Origin: Paulinella micropora
Taxonomy: Eukaryota > Cercozoa > Imbricatea > Euglyphida
Assembly (NCBI GenBank): GCA_009731375.1
Contig: BJOX01000053.1
Span: forward strand, 135,783-173,353
Reading direction: 5' to 3'
Length of the DNA: 37,571 bases
Under the pieces are notes generated by a model. That model was not told the origin of the DNA and ran no database searches. It saw only the letters and a list, made by a program, of their open reading frames with translations. Shown one piece after another: positions 9,020-19,322 of this stretch; position 1 is the stretch's first letter; each line of letters opens with the position of its first letter. The translations under genes and the position numbers were made by a program.

Positions 9020-9553
9020 TTATTTCTTAGCCTTGCCCTTAGCCTTGACGTTACAAAATCGTTCGTGTTTTTTTTCGAGAGATCCACACTGCATACAGTC
9101 TGGGCGCCACCAAAGCTGACACTTCTCACATGCGTTGGGATCATCTTCATCCTCTGACACCTGCTGAATGTCCTCTTGGGAATTCCAGATGGACCACCAA
9201 GCAAAACAAGTGACACATTTGCAATCATCCGCAGCTTCCTTTTTGCTAGGATTGTAATTCTGGCTGTCACGTCGTACTTTATCGATGAGTTTGTTGCGTG
9301 CCTTTTCTGCTTTCTCCTTCGCCTTAGCGCGAGAAGGGGTGAGAAAGTCACCATGACCTGCGTCAAGTGCCTTCTTGTGTACTTCTTTGCTAACAGCTTC
9401 GCCTCCTCTATCTCTGCTTTGTCTTGAGATTTTTTTTCTTTCTCCACAGCCGCCGCCTTTGCAGCATCTTCTTTCTCCTTCCTGTTGGCAGCAGCAATGT
9501 TCTCCAGCTGACGATCATAGTCAGGAAAGGTAGGAAAACTGATCTCATATTGC
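9020..9553 (-). CDS. C-terminal part of the TIR-transposon protein: charged helix then Cys/His zinc motifs
   Basis: The part upstream of about 9370 reads as a charged coiled coil (KEKEDAAKAAAVEKEKK, EIEEAKLLAKKY). In another frame the sequence from about 9310 to the TAA at 9020-9022 reads RNKLIDKVRRDSQNYNP, then CKCVTC and CEKCQLWWRPDCMQCG with H and C following at spacings x8 and x4. The Cys/His arrangement (C-x2-C-x7-C-x2-C-x8-H-x4-C) strongly suggests a zinc-binding module. The change of frame fits a 56-nt intron (CAG/GTCATG at about 9365 to GAAAAG/GCA at about 9309), the same size as introns in the integrase gene at 31 kb, but a one-base indel near 9385 would also explain it. The reading frame also changes relative to 9554-11119. 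I infer that this is the C-terminus of the same protein. Confidence 0.6.
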
Positions 9554-11119
9554 CTATCGGAGTTTGTGTGTTATTGACTTTCCTTGTTTTCTGAAGCGAT
9601 TGTCAAGGTTATCTGTTGGGATGTCCATTGTGTCGAATTCTTTCTCGAGAATGCAGTGAGTATACTCTGTACTTTCGATCGGACTATACGCTTCGATGCA
9701 GGCCATGCATTGCTTCAGAACATGCTGCAAGGTCTTGTCACGCGTGGCGTTCGGCTTACTGGTAAAATATCCACATTCAGTCAGTAAGAACTGCTGGTTG
9801 TCCTTAAACACCCTTCCCAGCCGTCGATTCCACGCTTGGGTGTACAGCTCCTTCAACGCCACATGCACGTGGAAAATTGCAAACATAATAACGTTCCGAA
9901 TGTCTGCAGTGAATTTGAGTCCATCTTTTCCCATGCGCTTGAAGGCTGCATCGATCTGACTTTTGAGTAGCTTGGTGGTTTTGTGAAACAACTCTTCGTA
10001 CCTGCCGTGTCTCACACTTGAATGCTCGGATGTGTGGAGACGAGAGTTGTCATTGCACGATGTAAATGCAGAAGTAGAGCCAGGAGGTAAATGTAGTTTG
10101 ATGTACGAGTCAACGATCTCTTGCTTGAGGACTGAATCCTTGATTGCCTTCACCATACCGCCCTCCCCAACCATTTGAACATACGTTCCCGCGGAATAAT
10201 CCCGACGTGCTTCCAACTCCTCCTTGGATGTAGCAACGTATGGCAGAATCACCTTTCGCCAGTATGTTTGGAAAGCTAACATCTCATTCTTCTCAAGCTT
10301 GTCATGAGTCAATATCACCAAACCAAACTCCTTCAATACCATGGTCTTTACTTCACCATCCGGAACTGTATTGATCGCTAGCCTGATACATGCCTTCAAA
10401 AAACGACCTGACTTCACGGTGGTTTGTAACAATTTTACACGAAACTTGTTATGAAGGAACTCTGTGTCACTCTCGTTCCTAGATCTTGTCAAAGGATTGC
10501 AGAGGCAGAACAGTTCTGCTTCGATCTCATCGTCCGGAACGCGTGGATCTTTTGCCACAGAAATCAGCATTCGGTCCTTCTTGCTTTTTGTCAGTCCACC
10601 AATACACAAGATAACAGGATCAAAGCACAGTGCAAGATTGTCATCGACTATTGGTGTTTTGGCGCTCTGCACAGCAGCAAGCAGAGCGTTCTTCTGCTTG
10701 ACTTGCCGTTTGGTATACTTTTTACATTCCTTTTGCAGCTCATTTTTTCTCTCTGCTTCTGCAACATCGTGTTCTGCCATCGCAATTTCCCAATCTTCCT
10801 GTGCAAAATTAGGTGCAGTTGGGTCCAGATGCCCGCCCGGTTTCATTCCTCGATTTTTGCCAATACAGAATGAGAGTGCATTTCGTAAGTTATTGCGAAC
10901 ATTCGTCCTCGTGTCTGTTGTTGTTTGCCCTTCGCTTCTGTTGTACTCTGCACTACTGTGCCAGGCACGCTTTTTCGTTCTTTCAGAGATAGGCTGCGGG
11001 CGTGGAAGCTTGCCATCCTTCTCCCTCAGCTCCGAATCGAGCTTCACAAGCTCCTTACCAAACTCAGTCTCGTTGAAAGTCTTATCATTAAGTTGGCGCT
11101 CAAGAGTCCTTTGATACAA
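9554..11119 (-). CDS. Main ORF of the TIR transposon, unrecognised 521-residue protein
   Basis: This is the largest ORF in the element, and the frame is open from about 11131. The N-terminal third is charged and helical (ERQLNDKTFNETEFGKELVKL; later QKECKKYTKRQVKQKN). The middle has a hydrophobic core (FDPVILCIGGLTKSKKD, LFCLCNPL, EFGLVILTHDKLEKNEML) and the C-terminal part includes IRNVIMFAIFHVHVALKELY and a Cys cluster (HVLKQCMACIEAY). I find no DDE/RNase-H, tyrosine-recombinase, HUH or polymerase motif I could defend. Position inside matching inverted repeats makes a transposase or transposition protein the likely role. It continues in other frames on both sides (11044-11484 upstream, 9020-9553 downstream), so the intact protein would be roughly 800 residues. 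Confidence 0.65.
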   Translation of the reverse strand: MYQRTLERQLNDKTFNETEFGKELVKLDSELREKDGKLPRPQPISERTKKRAWHSSAEYNRSEGQTTTDTRTNVRNNLRNALSFCIGKNRGMKPGGHLDPTAPNFAQEDWEIAMAEHDVAEAERKNELQKECKKYTKRQVKQKNALLAAVQSAKTPIVDDNLALCFDPVILCIGGLTKSKKDRMLISVAKDPRVPDDEIEAELFCLCNPLTRSRNESDTEFLHNKFRVKLLQTTVKSGRFLKACIRLAINTVPDGEVKTMVLKEFGLVILTHDKLEKNEMLAFQTYWRKVILPYVATSKEELEARRDYSAGTYVQMVGEGGMVKAIKDSVLKQEIVDSYIKLHLPPGSTSAFTSCNDNSRLHTSEHSSVRHGRYEELFHKTTKLLKSQIDAAFKRMGKDGLKFTADIRNVIMFAIFHVHVALKELYTQAWNRRLGRVFKDNQQFLLTECGYFTSKPNATRDKTLQHVLKQCMACIEAYSPIESTEYTHCILEKEFDTMDIPTDNLDNRFRKQGKSITHKLR

Positions 11120-11484
11120 GTGTGTCTTAGTTCAGCTAATAGGATCGGAGGACAGTAAGCAGGATTTGGTGCAATACCGGCCAGCCCACGTCTGAAGTTG
11201 GTTTTCAAAGTGTTAGCGCCCATTCGTCTACTGTGAGGAAACAACCACCGTTGAATGACAAGTAACATAGTCTTGCATTTGACTCCGAGCTGCACAAACA
11301 AGTCCCAGATAATCTGTTCTTGTAGAGTAAGCACACGGACTGTTGGATGTCTTGTCTTCGTTTTCTTATTTAGCTGCTTTTCGGCCTGAATGCGCAGCTC
11401 TTCTGCATCTCGCAGGCGTTTCGAGACTCGGGTCAGATCTTCTGTCTTCTTCCATCCTGGAACACTAACACGTTTGCTTGACAT
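11044..11484 (-). CDS. N-terminal part of the TIR-transposon protein (frame break at its end)
   Basis: Starts at ATG 11484 with MSSKRVSVPGWKKTEDLTRV, followed by a basic coiled region (RLRDAEELRIQAEKQLNKK) and a hydrophobic helical stretch (EQIIWDLFVQLGV). Its sensible reading ends near 11140, after PAYCPPILLAEL; the same DNA then continues in the 9554-11119 frame as LYQRTLERQLNDK. No intron with matching phases is visible at the junction, so a one-base indel is the simplest explanation. I take this as the true N-terminus of the transposon protein, since the start lies about 460 bases inside the right inverted repeat. Confidence 0.55.
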   Translation of the reverse strand: MSSKRVSVPGWKKTEDLTRVSKRLRDAEELRIQAEKQLNKKTKTRHPTVRVLTLQEQIIWDLFVQLGVKCKTMLLVIQRWLFPHSRRMGANTLKTNFRRGLAGIAPNPAYCPPILLAELRHTCIKGLLSANLMIRLSTRLSLVRSL

Positions 11485-11897
11485 GAAGATGCAGCTTCAG
11501 AGCTGCTAGAAAAGATATTTTCGTTATGTTGCAGTCACAAAGCCACAGCTACCATCATGGCAGATTCAAAGGTTCAAAGGTGTGCCTTGAAGCCGCTAAG
11601 CATCGATCGCGCGCAGCTGCTATATCAGAACAACGCCCATCCCTTAGCAAATAAATCCACACCAACTGCTGCTCGCTGGTGAATGCTTACAAGCACGCAG
11701 CACGCCGAAACCACTTTCACAACTTTCAGGCTTACTGTACCTAAAAATGCACGAAAAACCTGTGACGTGAAAAAACAAAACTGATGAACTTACTCCTACG
11801 GGTCCTACGAATGTCCCCAGCTACTTACTTTTGCAATCCAACACCTACAACGAATACAAGCTCAATCAGATCACCTTCATCACCCCTCTGAAACCCA
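11485..11897. other. Transposon 5' non-coding region
   Basis: This is the 413-base stretch between the first ATG of the transposon gene (minus strand) and the right inverted repeat. I see no second gene. It presumably holds the promoter, but no strong TATA box stands out. Confidence 0.4.
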
Positions 11898-11944
11898 GGA
11901 CCGACTTTTGTCAAAAGACCGACTTTTGCGTGTGGGTGGCTAGG
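11898..11944 (-). repeat. Right terminal inverted repeat
   Basis: Inverted match to 8094-8140, again with two copies of the AAAAGTCGGTC motif (seen on plus as GACCGACTTTT). Confidence 0.88.
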
Positions 11945-12030
11945 TGGCTTGTCAGACAACTGGAAAAAAATTCTTGTCAGACTCTCTCTCTTTCTTTCTT
12001 TCTTGAGGAGTATCTGTTTTTCTTATTGAG

Positions 12031-12166
12031 CTTCTTCGCTTTTATTGAGAGAACAATTTTACAATTGGACTCAGGGAAAGGGAACGTCCACGTGAAAATT
12101 ATAGCTAGTAAGTTATACCTTTATAGTACTCTTTATCTAAGGTGGAAACCTAGTTATTCAGGTTGA
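12031..12166 (-). mobile_element. 5'-truncated copy of the LINE 3' end
   Basis: On the minus strand this repeats the LINE 3' UTR found at 12313-12423, including the blocks TATAGCTAGTAAGTTATACC (seen on plus) and AATAAAAGCGAAGAAG, and is followed by its own purine tail (AAGAAAGAAAG, then GA-rich). Same orientation, sequence and kind of tail as the longer LINE make it a second, heavily truncated insertion of the same family. Confidence 0.7.
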
Positions 12167-12188
12167 GAAGATATCGACATTAAATTAG

Positions 12189-12242
12189 TACACACACACT
12201 CTCTCTCTCTCTCTGTGTCTCTCTCTCTATATATCTATTCTA

Positions 12243-12295
<53 letters not shown>

Positions 12296-12316
12296 CTCTC
12301 TTCTTCTTCTTCTTCG
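12189..12316. repeat. (CT)n / (TATC)n / (CTT)n microsatellite, tail of the LINE
   Basis: Continuous CT dinucleotides with TATC tetranucleotides and a final (CTT)n block. Seen from the minus strand it starts right after AATAAAAGCGAAGAAG, so it is best read as the GAA/GA-type 3' tail of the LINE, expanded into a microsatellite. Confidence 0.75.
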
Positions 12317-12590
12317 CTTTTATTGAGAGAACAATTTTTTACAATTGGACTCAGGGAACGTCCACGTGAAAAGTATAGCTAGTAAGTTATACCTTTATCA
12401 AAGGTGGAAACCTAGTTATTAAGTTGAGCGTATTAAGGAAGATATTAATACTAAAATGTATTCAGCGGCTCAGTATTAATATTGTATTATAGTTATTAAA
12501 ATTAATATTTTTGCTTAGATATATTGCGCGGTGATATATATTATTATGTTATGTTATGGGTATATGTAATTGTAAAGCTGTATACGTAGT

Positions 12591-13066
12591 NNNNNNNNNN
12601 NNNNNNNNNNNNNNNNNNNNNNNNNNNNNNNNNNNNNNNNNNNNNNNNNNNNNNNNNNNNNNNNNNNNNNNNNNNNNNNNNNNNNNNNNNNNNNNNNNNN
12701 NNNNNNNNNNNNNNNNNNNNNNNNNNNNNNNNNNNNNNNNNNNNNNNNNNNNNNNNNNNNNNNNNNNNNNNNNNNNNNNNNNNNNNNNNNNNNNNNNNNN
12801 NNNNNNNNNNNNNNNNNNNNNNNNNNNNNNNNNNNNNNNNNNNNNNNNNNNNNNNNNNNNNNNNNNNNNNNNNNNNNNNNNNNNNNNNNNNNNNNNNNNN
12901 NNNNNNNNNNNNNNNNNNNNNNNNNNNNNNNNNNNNNNNNNNNNNNNNNNNNNNNNNNNNNNNNNNNNNNNNNNNNNNNNNNNNNNNNNNNNNNNNNNNN
13001 NNNNNNNNNNNNNNNNNNNNNNNNNNNNNNNNNNNNNNNNNNNNNNNNNNNNNNNNNNNNNNNNNN
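12591..13066. other. Assembly gap of 476 N in the LINE 3' half
   Basis: The gap lies downstream of the reverse-transcriptase domain in LINE orientation. Flanking sequence on both sides is compatible with LINE coding and 3' UTR sequence. Confidence 0.97.
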
Positions 13067-16060
13067 GTTTCATCTGTTATATGTTTTGGGATTGACTTCC
13101 ATTGATCTGCAAAGATCTTGGTGAGGTATGGGTCTTTGTGGTTAACAAAGAGGCTGCCTTTTGTTGAGTATCGGGTTTTGTATGGGTGTGTGGTATTGAT
13201 TGGTGTAAAGGTGTTATTGTTGAGTGGTCTGTTGAGGTGTTTTTTAGGGTAAATGAATGGGTGATTTTCTATGCACACACGGAGTGTATATAGGTGTGTG
13301 ATGTCGAGCAGTTTGAGTTGATTTAGGATTGGTTTGGTATGTGCGCGGTAGTGTGTTTTTGCAATTATTCTGATTATTTTTTATGTATTTTTATGAGTGG
13401 TTGTATATATTTCTTTTTGTTGTCATGCGTCCCCCAGATGGAAATGTTTTGTATAAGGTGTGGGTATATGTGTGTATAATATAGTTGTTTCATTATTTTT
13501 ATGTTTATATATTTTTTAGCATATAGTAATGAGTTGATTGTGGGTTGGAGTTTACGGATTATGTTGTTAATATGTTGGTCATATTTAAGGTTATGTTGTA
13601 GTGTTATGCCCAGGAGTTTTGCGTGTTGGCATTGCTCGAGGGTGTGGTTGTTTATTGTTATTGTGATATTTTGTTTTGTTTTATGGAAAATTGTGTATGT
13701 TGTTTTTGTTGGGTTGGGTACTAGGTTATTAGAGTGGAAGTAGTTTATTAATTTCGTTATTTCTGTTTGTGTTTGTTCTTGTAGGTTTTTAGTATTTTTA
13801 GCTGTTATTATGAATGTGGTGTCGTCTGCATATGTGTATACTGTTCCTTGTTGTATAATATTGATTTTGTCATTTATGTAGAGTAGGAAGAAGGTGGTGG
13901 AGAGTGTGCTGCCTTGTGGGATGCCATATGTGATTGTGCGTTTGTGGGACTTGGCATATTGTGTGTGGACCTCTTGAATGCGATTCGAGAAGTAGGATGC
14001 AAAGAACTGGACTGTGCCTTCGTTGAAATTAAAATTTCGTCGAAGTTTGTCGAGTAGCTTTGAATGTTCTACTGTGTCGTATGCTTTCGAGAGGTCTACA
14101 TAGAGAGCTAATACTAGCTCTTCTTTGTCTTTATGTTTTTGTATTTGGTTTATTATGGTTTGGACTGTCATGGTTGTGCTTGAGTTAGGTCTAAATGCGT
14201 ATTGTGTATGTGATATTATGTTGTGTTTTGTTAGGTGGTCCATTATTTGTTTATTTATTATTGTGTCAAATACTTTAGCTATTATGGGTAGTAATGATAT
14301 CGGTCTGTAGTTGGCTGGCATGCTTGTGTCGCTGGCTTTGTATAGTTCTATTACTTTTGTTGTTTTGAGTGTGTCTGGGTATTTATTTTCATTTATTGCT
14401 TTGTTGAAGAGGTTGGTGAGTATAGGTGTGAGGAAAGCGTGCATGTCTTTAATGAGTGTTGGTTTTATTTTGTATATGTCCTCTGCTTTATCTCTGTTTA
14501 TTTTTTTTTAGTGTTTTGTTTACAATGTCTTCTGTTGTGTTATGTAGTTTGAAGCTTGGATGTGTTTGTTTGTTTTCTTCTGCTCTCTCTTCTTGTTGTT
14601 GTTTATGTTCGGTTGTTGGTATGCTGTTGCTTGTTTTTTTGCCTATTGTTATGTAATGATCGTTGAGTGCGTTTGCTATTTCTATGGGGTCTGTGTATGT
14701 TTTCTTGTTGTACTGTATCGTGGTTGGCGATGCTCTCGGTGGTTTGTTGTTAGGTACTAACTCTGTGAGTATTCTGTGTTGTTTCTTTGGGTTGTTTTTA
14801 TTTTCTTCTAGCGTCTTCATTACTTCGTCTTTTTTGCTTTGTGTATTATTTTGTCGACTTTGTACTTCTGTGTTTTGTATGCTTGTTTGTTTTCTGTTGT
14901 CGTGTCATCTCTCCATTTTTTGTATAGTAGGTGCTTTTTTCTTATTTACCTCTTTATTATGGGGCTGCACCAGCTTTTTCTTCTATTGGATTGCTTGGGT
15001 TTTCGTTCGAAGTGTTCTATTACTTTTGTTATTGTTGTTTGTATGTTTCTAAATTTTTGGTTTGTGTCACTGCTTTCTGTGTTGTCCTGTGTGATGTATT
15101 CTAGCTGTGTTTTGAGGTTTGCTAGGATTGCGTCTTTATTTTTGTCGTATATGTTTTTGGTGAGTCTGGGTGTGTTGTCTGTGTCTGGCTTTCTTGTGTG
15201 GGTGTGTATTATTGCGTATATGGGGTGGTGGTCTGATATGCATGGGCTTATGATGTTTGATTCTATGTTTGCATTTATATTGGTGATTATCATGTCTATG
15301 AGTGTATGGGATGTTGTGTGGACCATGTCGTGTCTTGTTGCTTTTGTTATTGTTGTGTAGATGTTGTTGTGTACCATTAGGTTTTGAAAGTCTGTGTGTG
15401 GTTTATGTATGTTGTCTAGTAGGTTGTAGTTGATGTCACCTACTAGTGTTATTGTGCTTGTAGGCGTTTTCTGTAGTATGCTGTTTATGTTATTTTGTAA
15501 TGCATGCATGAATTGTTTGTCTATGAGTGGGCGTCTATACATACATATTATTGTGTGTATTGGTTTGTTTTTAAGTTTATTATTATATATTCTTAGTGTT
15601 AGTGGAGTTTTGCAAGACTCTGATATAGTTTGTTTATCGTGTATTGTAATGTGCATGTTGCTTTTATAGTATATTGAGATGTCGATGTGATGTTTAGCTG
15701 TGTATGTAGGGATAGGGAATGCGTTGTTACTGGTTGGTTGGGTTATGTAGTTATCTGTGAGTATGATGATGTCTGGTTGGAAGGGTAGGAGTTGTAGGTG
15801 TGTGATTAGGTCTTGATGATGTGCTTTGAGGGAGTGGATGTTGGTGTGATATATTGTGAGTGTATTGTTGTGTGTGTTGTTGTTGTTTTTATTGTTATTG
15901 TTATTATTATTATTATTATTGTTGTTTTTTATGTTTTTATTATATGTTTTATTTTTGTTATTTTTAGAGGTGAGGGATAGGTATGGTGTGAAGGATTGTG
16001 GGAGGAGATTTGGGTGAGTGAGATGCTCTGGGGATTTTTGTTGGGGGTCATTTAGGTGCT
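13067..16060 (-). pseudogene. LINE ORF2: endonuclease plus reverse transcriptase, several frame breaks
   Basis: The endonuclease frame is open from the end of ORF1 (about 16050), through an Asn-rich linker, into TIYHTNIHSLKAHHQDL and PFQPDIIILTDNYI, then TLVGDINYN and a SDHHPI motif, which are the Asn, Glu/Asp and Asp-His sites expected of this nuclease fold. It stops at a TAA (14946-14948), yet the same frame continues sensibly for about 20 residues. The reverse transcriptase (ORF 13374-14444) shows NYRPISLLPIIAKVFD, VDLSKAYDTVEH, GIPQGSTLS and the catalytic YADD. The segment 14488-14820 links the two in a third frame. One-base breaks fall in A-runs near 14505 and 13380, with another near 14830. 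The protein would nick target DNA and copy the element RNA there. Confidence 0.85.
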
Positions 16061-17537
16061 CATGGAGGTGTTGTTGTGCTGTTGGTTTGGTTTGTTGAGC
16101 ATGTATGAGTCTTTGATTATGTTTATATCTTCTTCTGTCTTAATCACTAGCCTGTGCTCCTTTGTCTGCTGCTTGAAGAGGACCTCACCGTCTCTTGTCC
16201 AGACGTAGATGGTCTCGCCTGTGGCCTCAACGAGTTCTTTCTTCAGCTTGATTGCCTGTTTCAAAAGCACGAGAGTGTTTGGTGGAAGGCTTTCATTGAT
16301 GAATATTTTGAATGTTTGGTTTTCAGGATGTGTGCCTGTCCAGTTTACTGTATCGTGTGTAAGCGGTTGGAGTGGGTTGTGCTTTTTGAAGTGGGTTTTG
16401 AGGCTGTTTGAGCTGAAGCGCACTATGATAGCTGGTGGCTGTTTGGGTTCTTCTCGCATGGGTTTTGTGCTCTTTGCTCCGAAGCATTTGGTGATATCAC
16501 CTTCCTGATATGGAATGTTCTTTGCATCTATAATTGCTTTCACGATGTTCAGTGTATTCTCTTTGGGTGTGTATGGTATGCCTGAGATGCTAAGCTCACA
16601 TGTTGGGTCTCGTTGGCTTTGTTTTTGATTCTCTGTGGCCTGTTTGCGTTCTGGTGGGTAGTTGTGTGTATTGATGTTTGGGTTAGCATGTATGTTTTTG
16701 AGTAATTGGGTTGTGTTGTTTGCCCATTGACCATACATAGCAGGGGGTGATGCTTTTGCGTGGCGCTCTTGCATTTCTTTCATTTTGTTAAGCTGAAGCT
16801 TAGTTTCGTTCAGCTCTAGTCGGATTGAATCTATGTTGGCTGTGAGCTGGTTGAGTTCTGTTTGGTGAGTTTGCAGTGCTTCCTCGTGTTTTTGTGCTGT
16901 TTTTTGAGTCTGCTCCATTGCTTGTACGTGAGTTTCGCTTTGCTGATTAACTTTGTCTTCGAGTTGCTTTGTTCGGTTGCCTAGTGTTTCTAGTTTTCCG
17001 ATAAAGTTGTTCATGTCCTCTACTTGTTGTTGTCGGGTTTGTTCGAACATGGGTTTGAGGATATTTTCGAGCAAGGTTGCATTGAAGAGCGTCGCTGGTT
17101 GGGGAGTTGTTTCGTTGTTGTTGCTGTTGTTGTTGTTGTTGTTGTTGTTGTTATTGGTTGTTTCATGGGTTGTGTTGACGTTCGCGATCGGATCCGTTAG
17201 GTCTCCGTTGTTTTGTTGCCTGTGTCTAGTGTGTCGCTGGTTCGTGGTTTGGTTGGTGTTTTGAGCAGGTTGGCGTTGTTGTCGTGGTTGGACTTTGCTT
17301 GGGTTTGGTTTGGGTCGTTGGCGATGTGTTCTTCGCTTTCTTCTTCTTCCCAGTCGGTGGACAGGCCGCTTGTCATTTCCTTGCCTTTTTCTCTTTGGAT
17401 TTTTTGCCTTTTTTCTGTTTTCTCTTTTGGAGAGGGGGAGTTTTGTTGGTTCCGTCGTCGATTCTTGGGACTTGTTCTTGGGTTTGTTCGCTTCTTGTTG
17501 GTGTACTTTGTTGTTTTCGTTTTTTGACGGCCTCCAT
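16052..17537 (-). CDS. LINE ORF1: coiled-coil, RRM-like RNA-binding protein
   Basis: The main ORF (16052-17074) has a long coiled coil (from the first Met through about residue 100), then an RRM-like segment starting ELSISGIPYTPKENTLNIV with the later strand AIIVRFSSNSLKTHF, and a C-terminal domain with FINESLPPNTLVLLKQA and YVWTRDGEVLF. This is the usual ORF1 arrangement in CR1/Jockey-type and related LINEs; it binds the element RNA and chaperones it. Upstream, 17537-17100 encodes a basic, then acidic, then Asn-rich N-terminus (MEAVKKRKQQS, DWEEEESEEHI, an (N)8 run from a GTT/AAC repeat) in three different frames, so indels near 17390 and 17215 break it. The last codons overlap the open frame of ORF2. 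Confidence 0.8.
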
Positions 17538-17556
17538 AACTACTCAATGTTATAAC

Positions 17557-17804
17557 GGATCTCTCTCTTTCTCTCTCTCCCTCTCTCTCTCTCTCATTTC
17601 TCTCTCTCTATCTATCTATCTATCTCTCTCTCTCATTCTCTCTCTCTCTCTGTCTCTCTCTCTCTCTCTGTCTCTCTCTCTCTCTCTACACGCACACACA
17701 CACACACAAACGCACGCAGACATACAAACAGAAACAATACATACATACGCACCCACGCAATTGCAAGCACACACACACACACACACACACACACGTGTTA
17801 AACG

Positions 17805-17835
<31 letters not shown>

Positions 17836-17897
17836 CAAAAACACACACACAGTGCACACATGTTCACACACACACACACATTAAAAACACATTAAAA

Positions 17898-17936
<39 letters not shown>

Positions 17937-17960
17937 CGCACGGACACACGCACGGACACA
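17557..17960. repeat. (CT)n followed by (CA)n microsatellites
   Basis: CT dinucleotides with short TATC and GTCT interruptions run to 17692. Long (CA)n tracts broken by short unique words follow to about 17960. The long ORFs across this stretch (Ser/Leu or His/Thr repeats) are translations of repeats. Confidence 0.95.
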
Positions 17961-18039
17961 CACACACGTAGAGAGGGGGAGAGAGATAGACAGAGTGAGT
18001 GAGTGAGTGAGAGAGAGAGAGAGATAGAGAGAGATAGAA

Positions 18040-18088
<49 letters not shown>

Positions 18089-18286
18089 ATTTCTTTCCGC
18101 GTAAGGACACGATGATATACATTTATTCCGCGAAGGGTCGCGATGTGTATTACATATTCCGCGCGGGGACGCGATGACAGGCTTACGAGCTTTAATGGAT
18201 AATATTATAACCTGCCAGGGGGCGAGGTCATTGACGTAGCAGGACTGTGTGCGTGTACATGTGTGTATTTGTGTGTGTATGTGTGT

Positions 18287-18340
<54 letters not shown>

Positions 18341-18346
18341 TTTCTT

Positions 18347-18382
<36 letters not shown>

Positions 18383-18398
18383 GCTCGCTCTCGCTCTC

Positions 18399-18473
<75 letters not shown>

Positions 18474-18480
18474 CTCTCTC
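17961..18480. repeat. (GA)n and (CT)n tracts facing each other around a short unique core
   Basis: About 120 bases of (GA)n (17970-18086) and about 190 bases of (CT)n (18288-18482) flank a 200-base core. The core holds a 31-bp GC-rich tandem repeat (18095-18181) and a GT-rich stretch. The purine and pyrimidine tracts are mutually complementary on one strand and could form a long hairpin. Confidence 0.85.
18095..18181 (+). repeat. 31-bp tandem repeat, 2.8 copies
   Basis: Units start TTCCGCG at 18095, 18126 and 18157, and share a CGCGATG-like core followed by an AT-rich tail. It is the only GC-rich island inside the microsatellite block. Confidence 0.8.
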
Positions 18481-18482
18481 TC

Positions 18483-18492
18483 NNNNNNNNNN
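18483..18492. other. Assembly gap (10 N) inside microsatellite
   Basis: The gap lies between (CT)n and (TATC)n; repeat length here is unreliable. Confidence 0.95.
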
Positions 18493-19070
<578 letters not shown>

Positions 19071-19153
19071 ATTTTGGGTCCGGCAGAGCCGAGGTGTAAT
19101 GGATGTAGTTAGAGAGGTGTTTTGGCACGCAGGGCATGTGTACCTGAACCAGG

Positions 19154-19251
19154 GGGGCCCCCTACGCCGACCCCGCGCTGCCGACCCCACCTCGCCGCGC
19201 TGTCGCGCGGCAAGGCGGGATCGGCAGCGCGGGGTCGGCGTAGAGGGCCCC
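19154..19251. repeat. GC-rich 98-nt inverted repeat (hairpin)
   Basis: The arms 19154-19200 and 19205-19251 pair over 47 positions with about four mismatches around a TGTC loop. The left arm carries CCGACCCCGCGCTGCCGA and the right arm its complement. The hairpin is extremely GC-rich in an AT-rich neighbourhood. No gene or known family is recognised; possibilities are a foldback element or the end of a mobile element. Confidence 0.85.
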
Positions 19252-19322
19252 TTTGCAGTTTACGGCACTTAATTTTACACAAGCACTATGGATTTATTAC
19301 ATTAAATTTTACACAAACACTG

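Larger units (their letters stand above)
8094..11944. mobile_element. DNA transposon with 47-bp terminal inverted repeats, family not recognised
   Basis: The left end (8094-8140) begins CCTAGCCACTCACACGC. The right end (11898-11944), read from outside on the minus strand, begins CCTAGCCACCCACACGC. The two arms agree over about 47 bases with only a few differences. Each arm contains two direct copies of AAAAGTCGGTC separated by a T/A-rich spacer, which would suit paired binding sites for a transposase. The 3.85-kb interior carries one minus-strand coding unit (9020-11484). I see no unambiguous target-site duplication next to CCTAGCC. The length, arms and single internal gene fit an autonomous or recently autonomous DNA transposon, but no catalytic motif of a known superfamily was recognised. 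Confidence 0.8.
12313..17537 (-). mobile_element. Non-LTR retrotransposon (LINE), CR1/Jockey-type architecture
   Basis: Read on the minus strand: ORF1 (17537-16052), an ORF2 with apurinic-type endonuclease (about 16050-14950) and reverse transcriptase (14850-13374), a C-terminal region interrupted by the 476-N gap, a 3' UTR (about 12550-12325) and a GAA/GA tail. The coding strand is A-rich. There are no LTRs. The 5' end abuts a (CT)n microsatellite at 17557 and the 3' tail is itself (GA)n, so the copy sits in purine/pyrimidine repeat at both ends. Several frame breaks lie in A-runs, so this copy is non-functional unless they are consensus errors. I cannot decide the exact clade. Confidence 0.85.

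Noticed and set aside
19154-19251. Parvovirus-type terminal hairpin
   Set aside because: It is a simple straight stem without the side arms of such termini, and no replication or capsid gene lies next to it.
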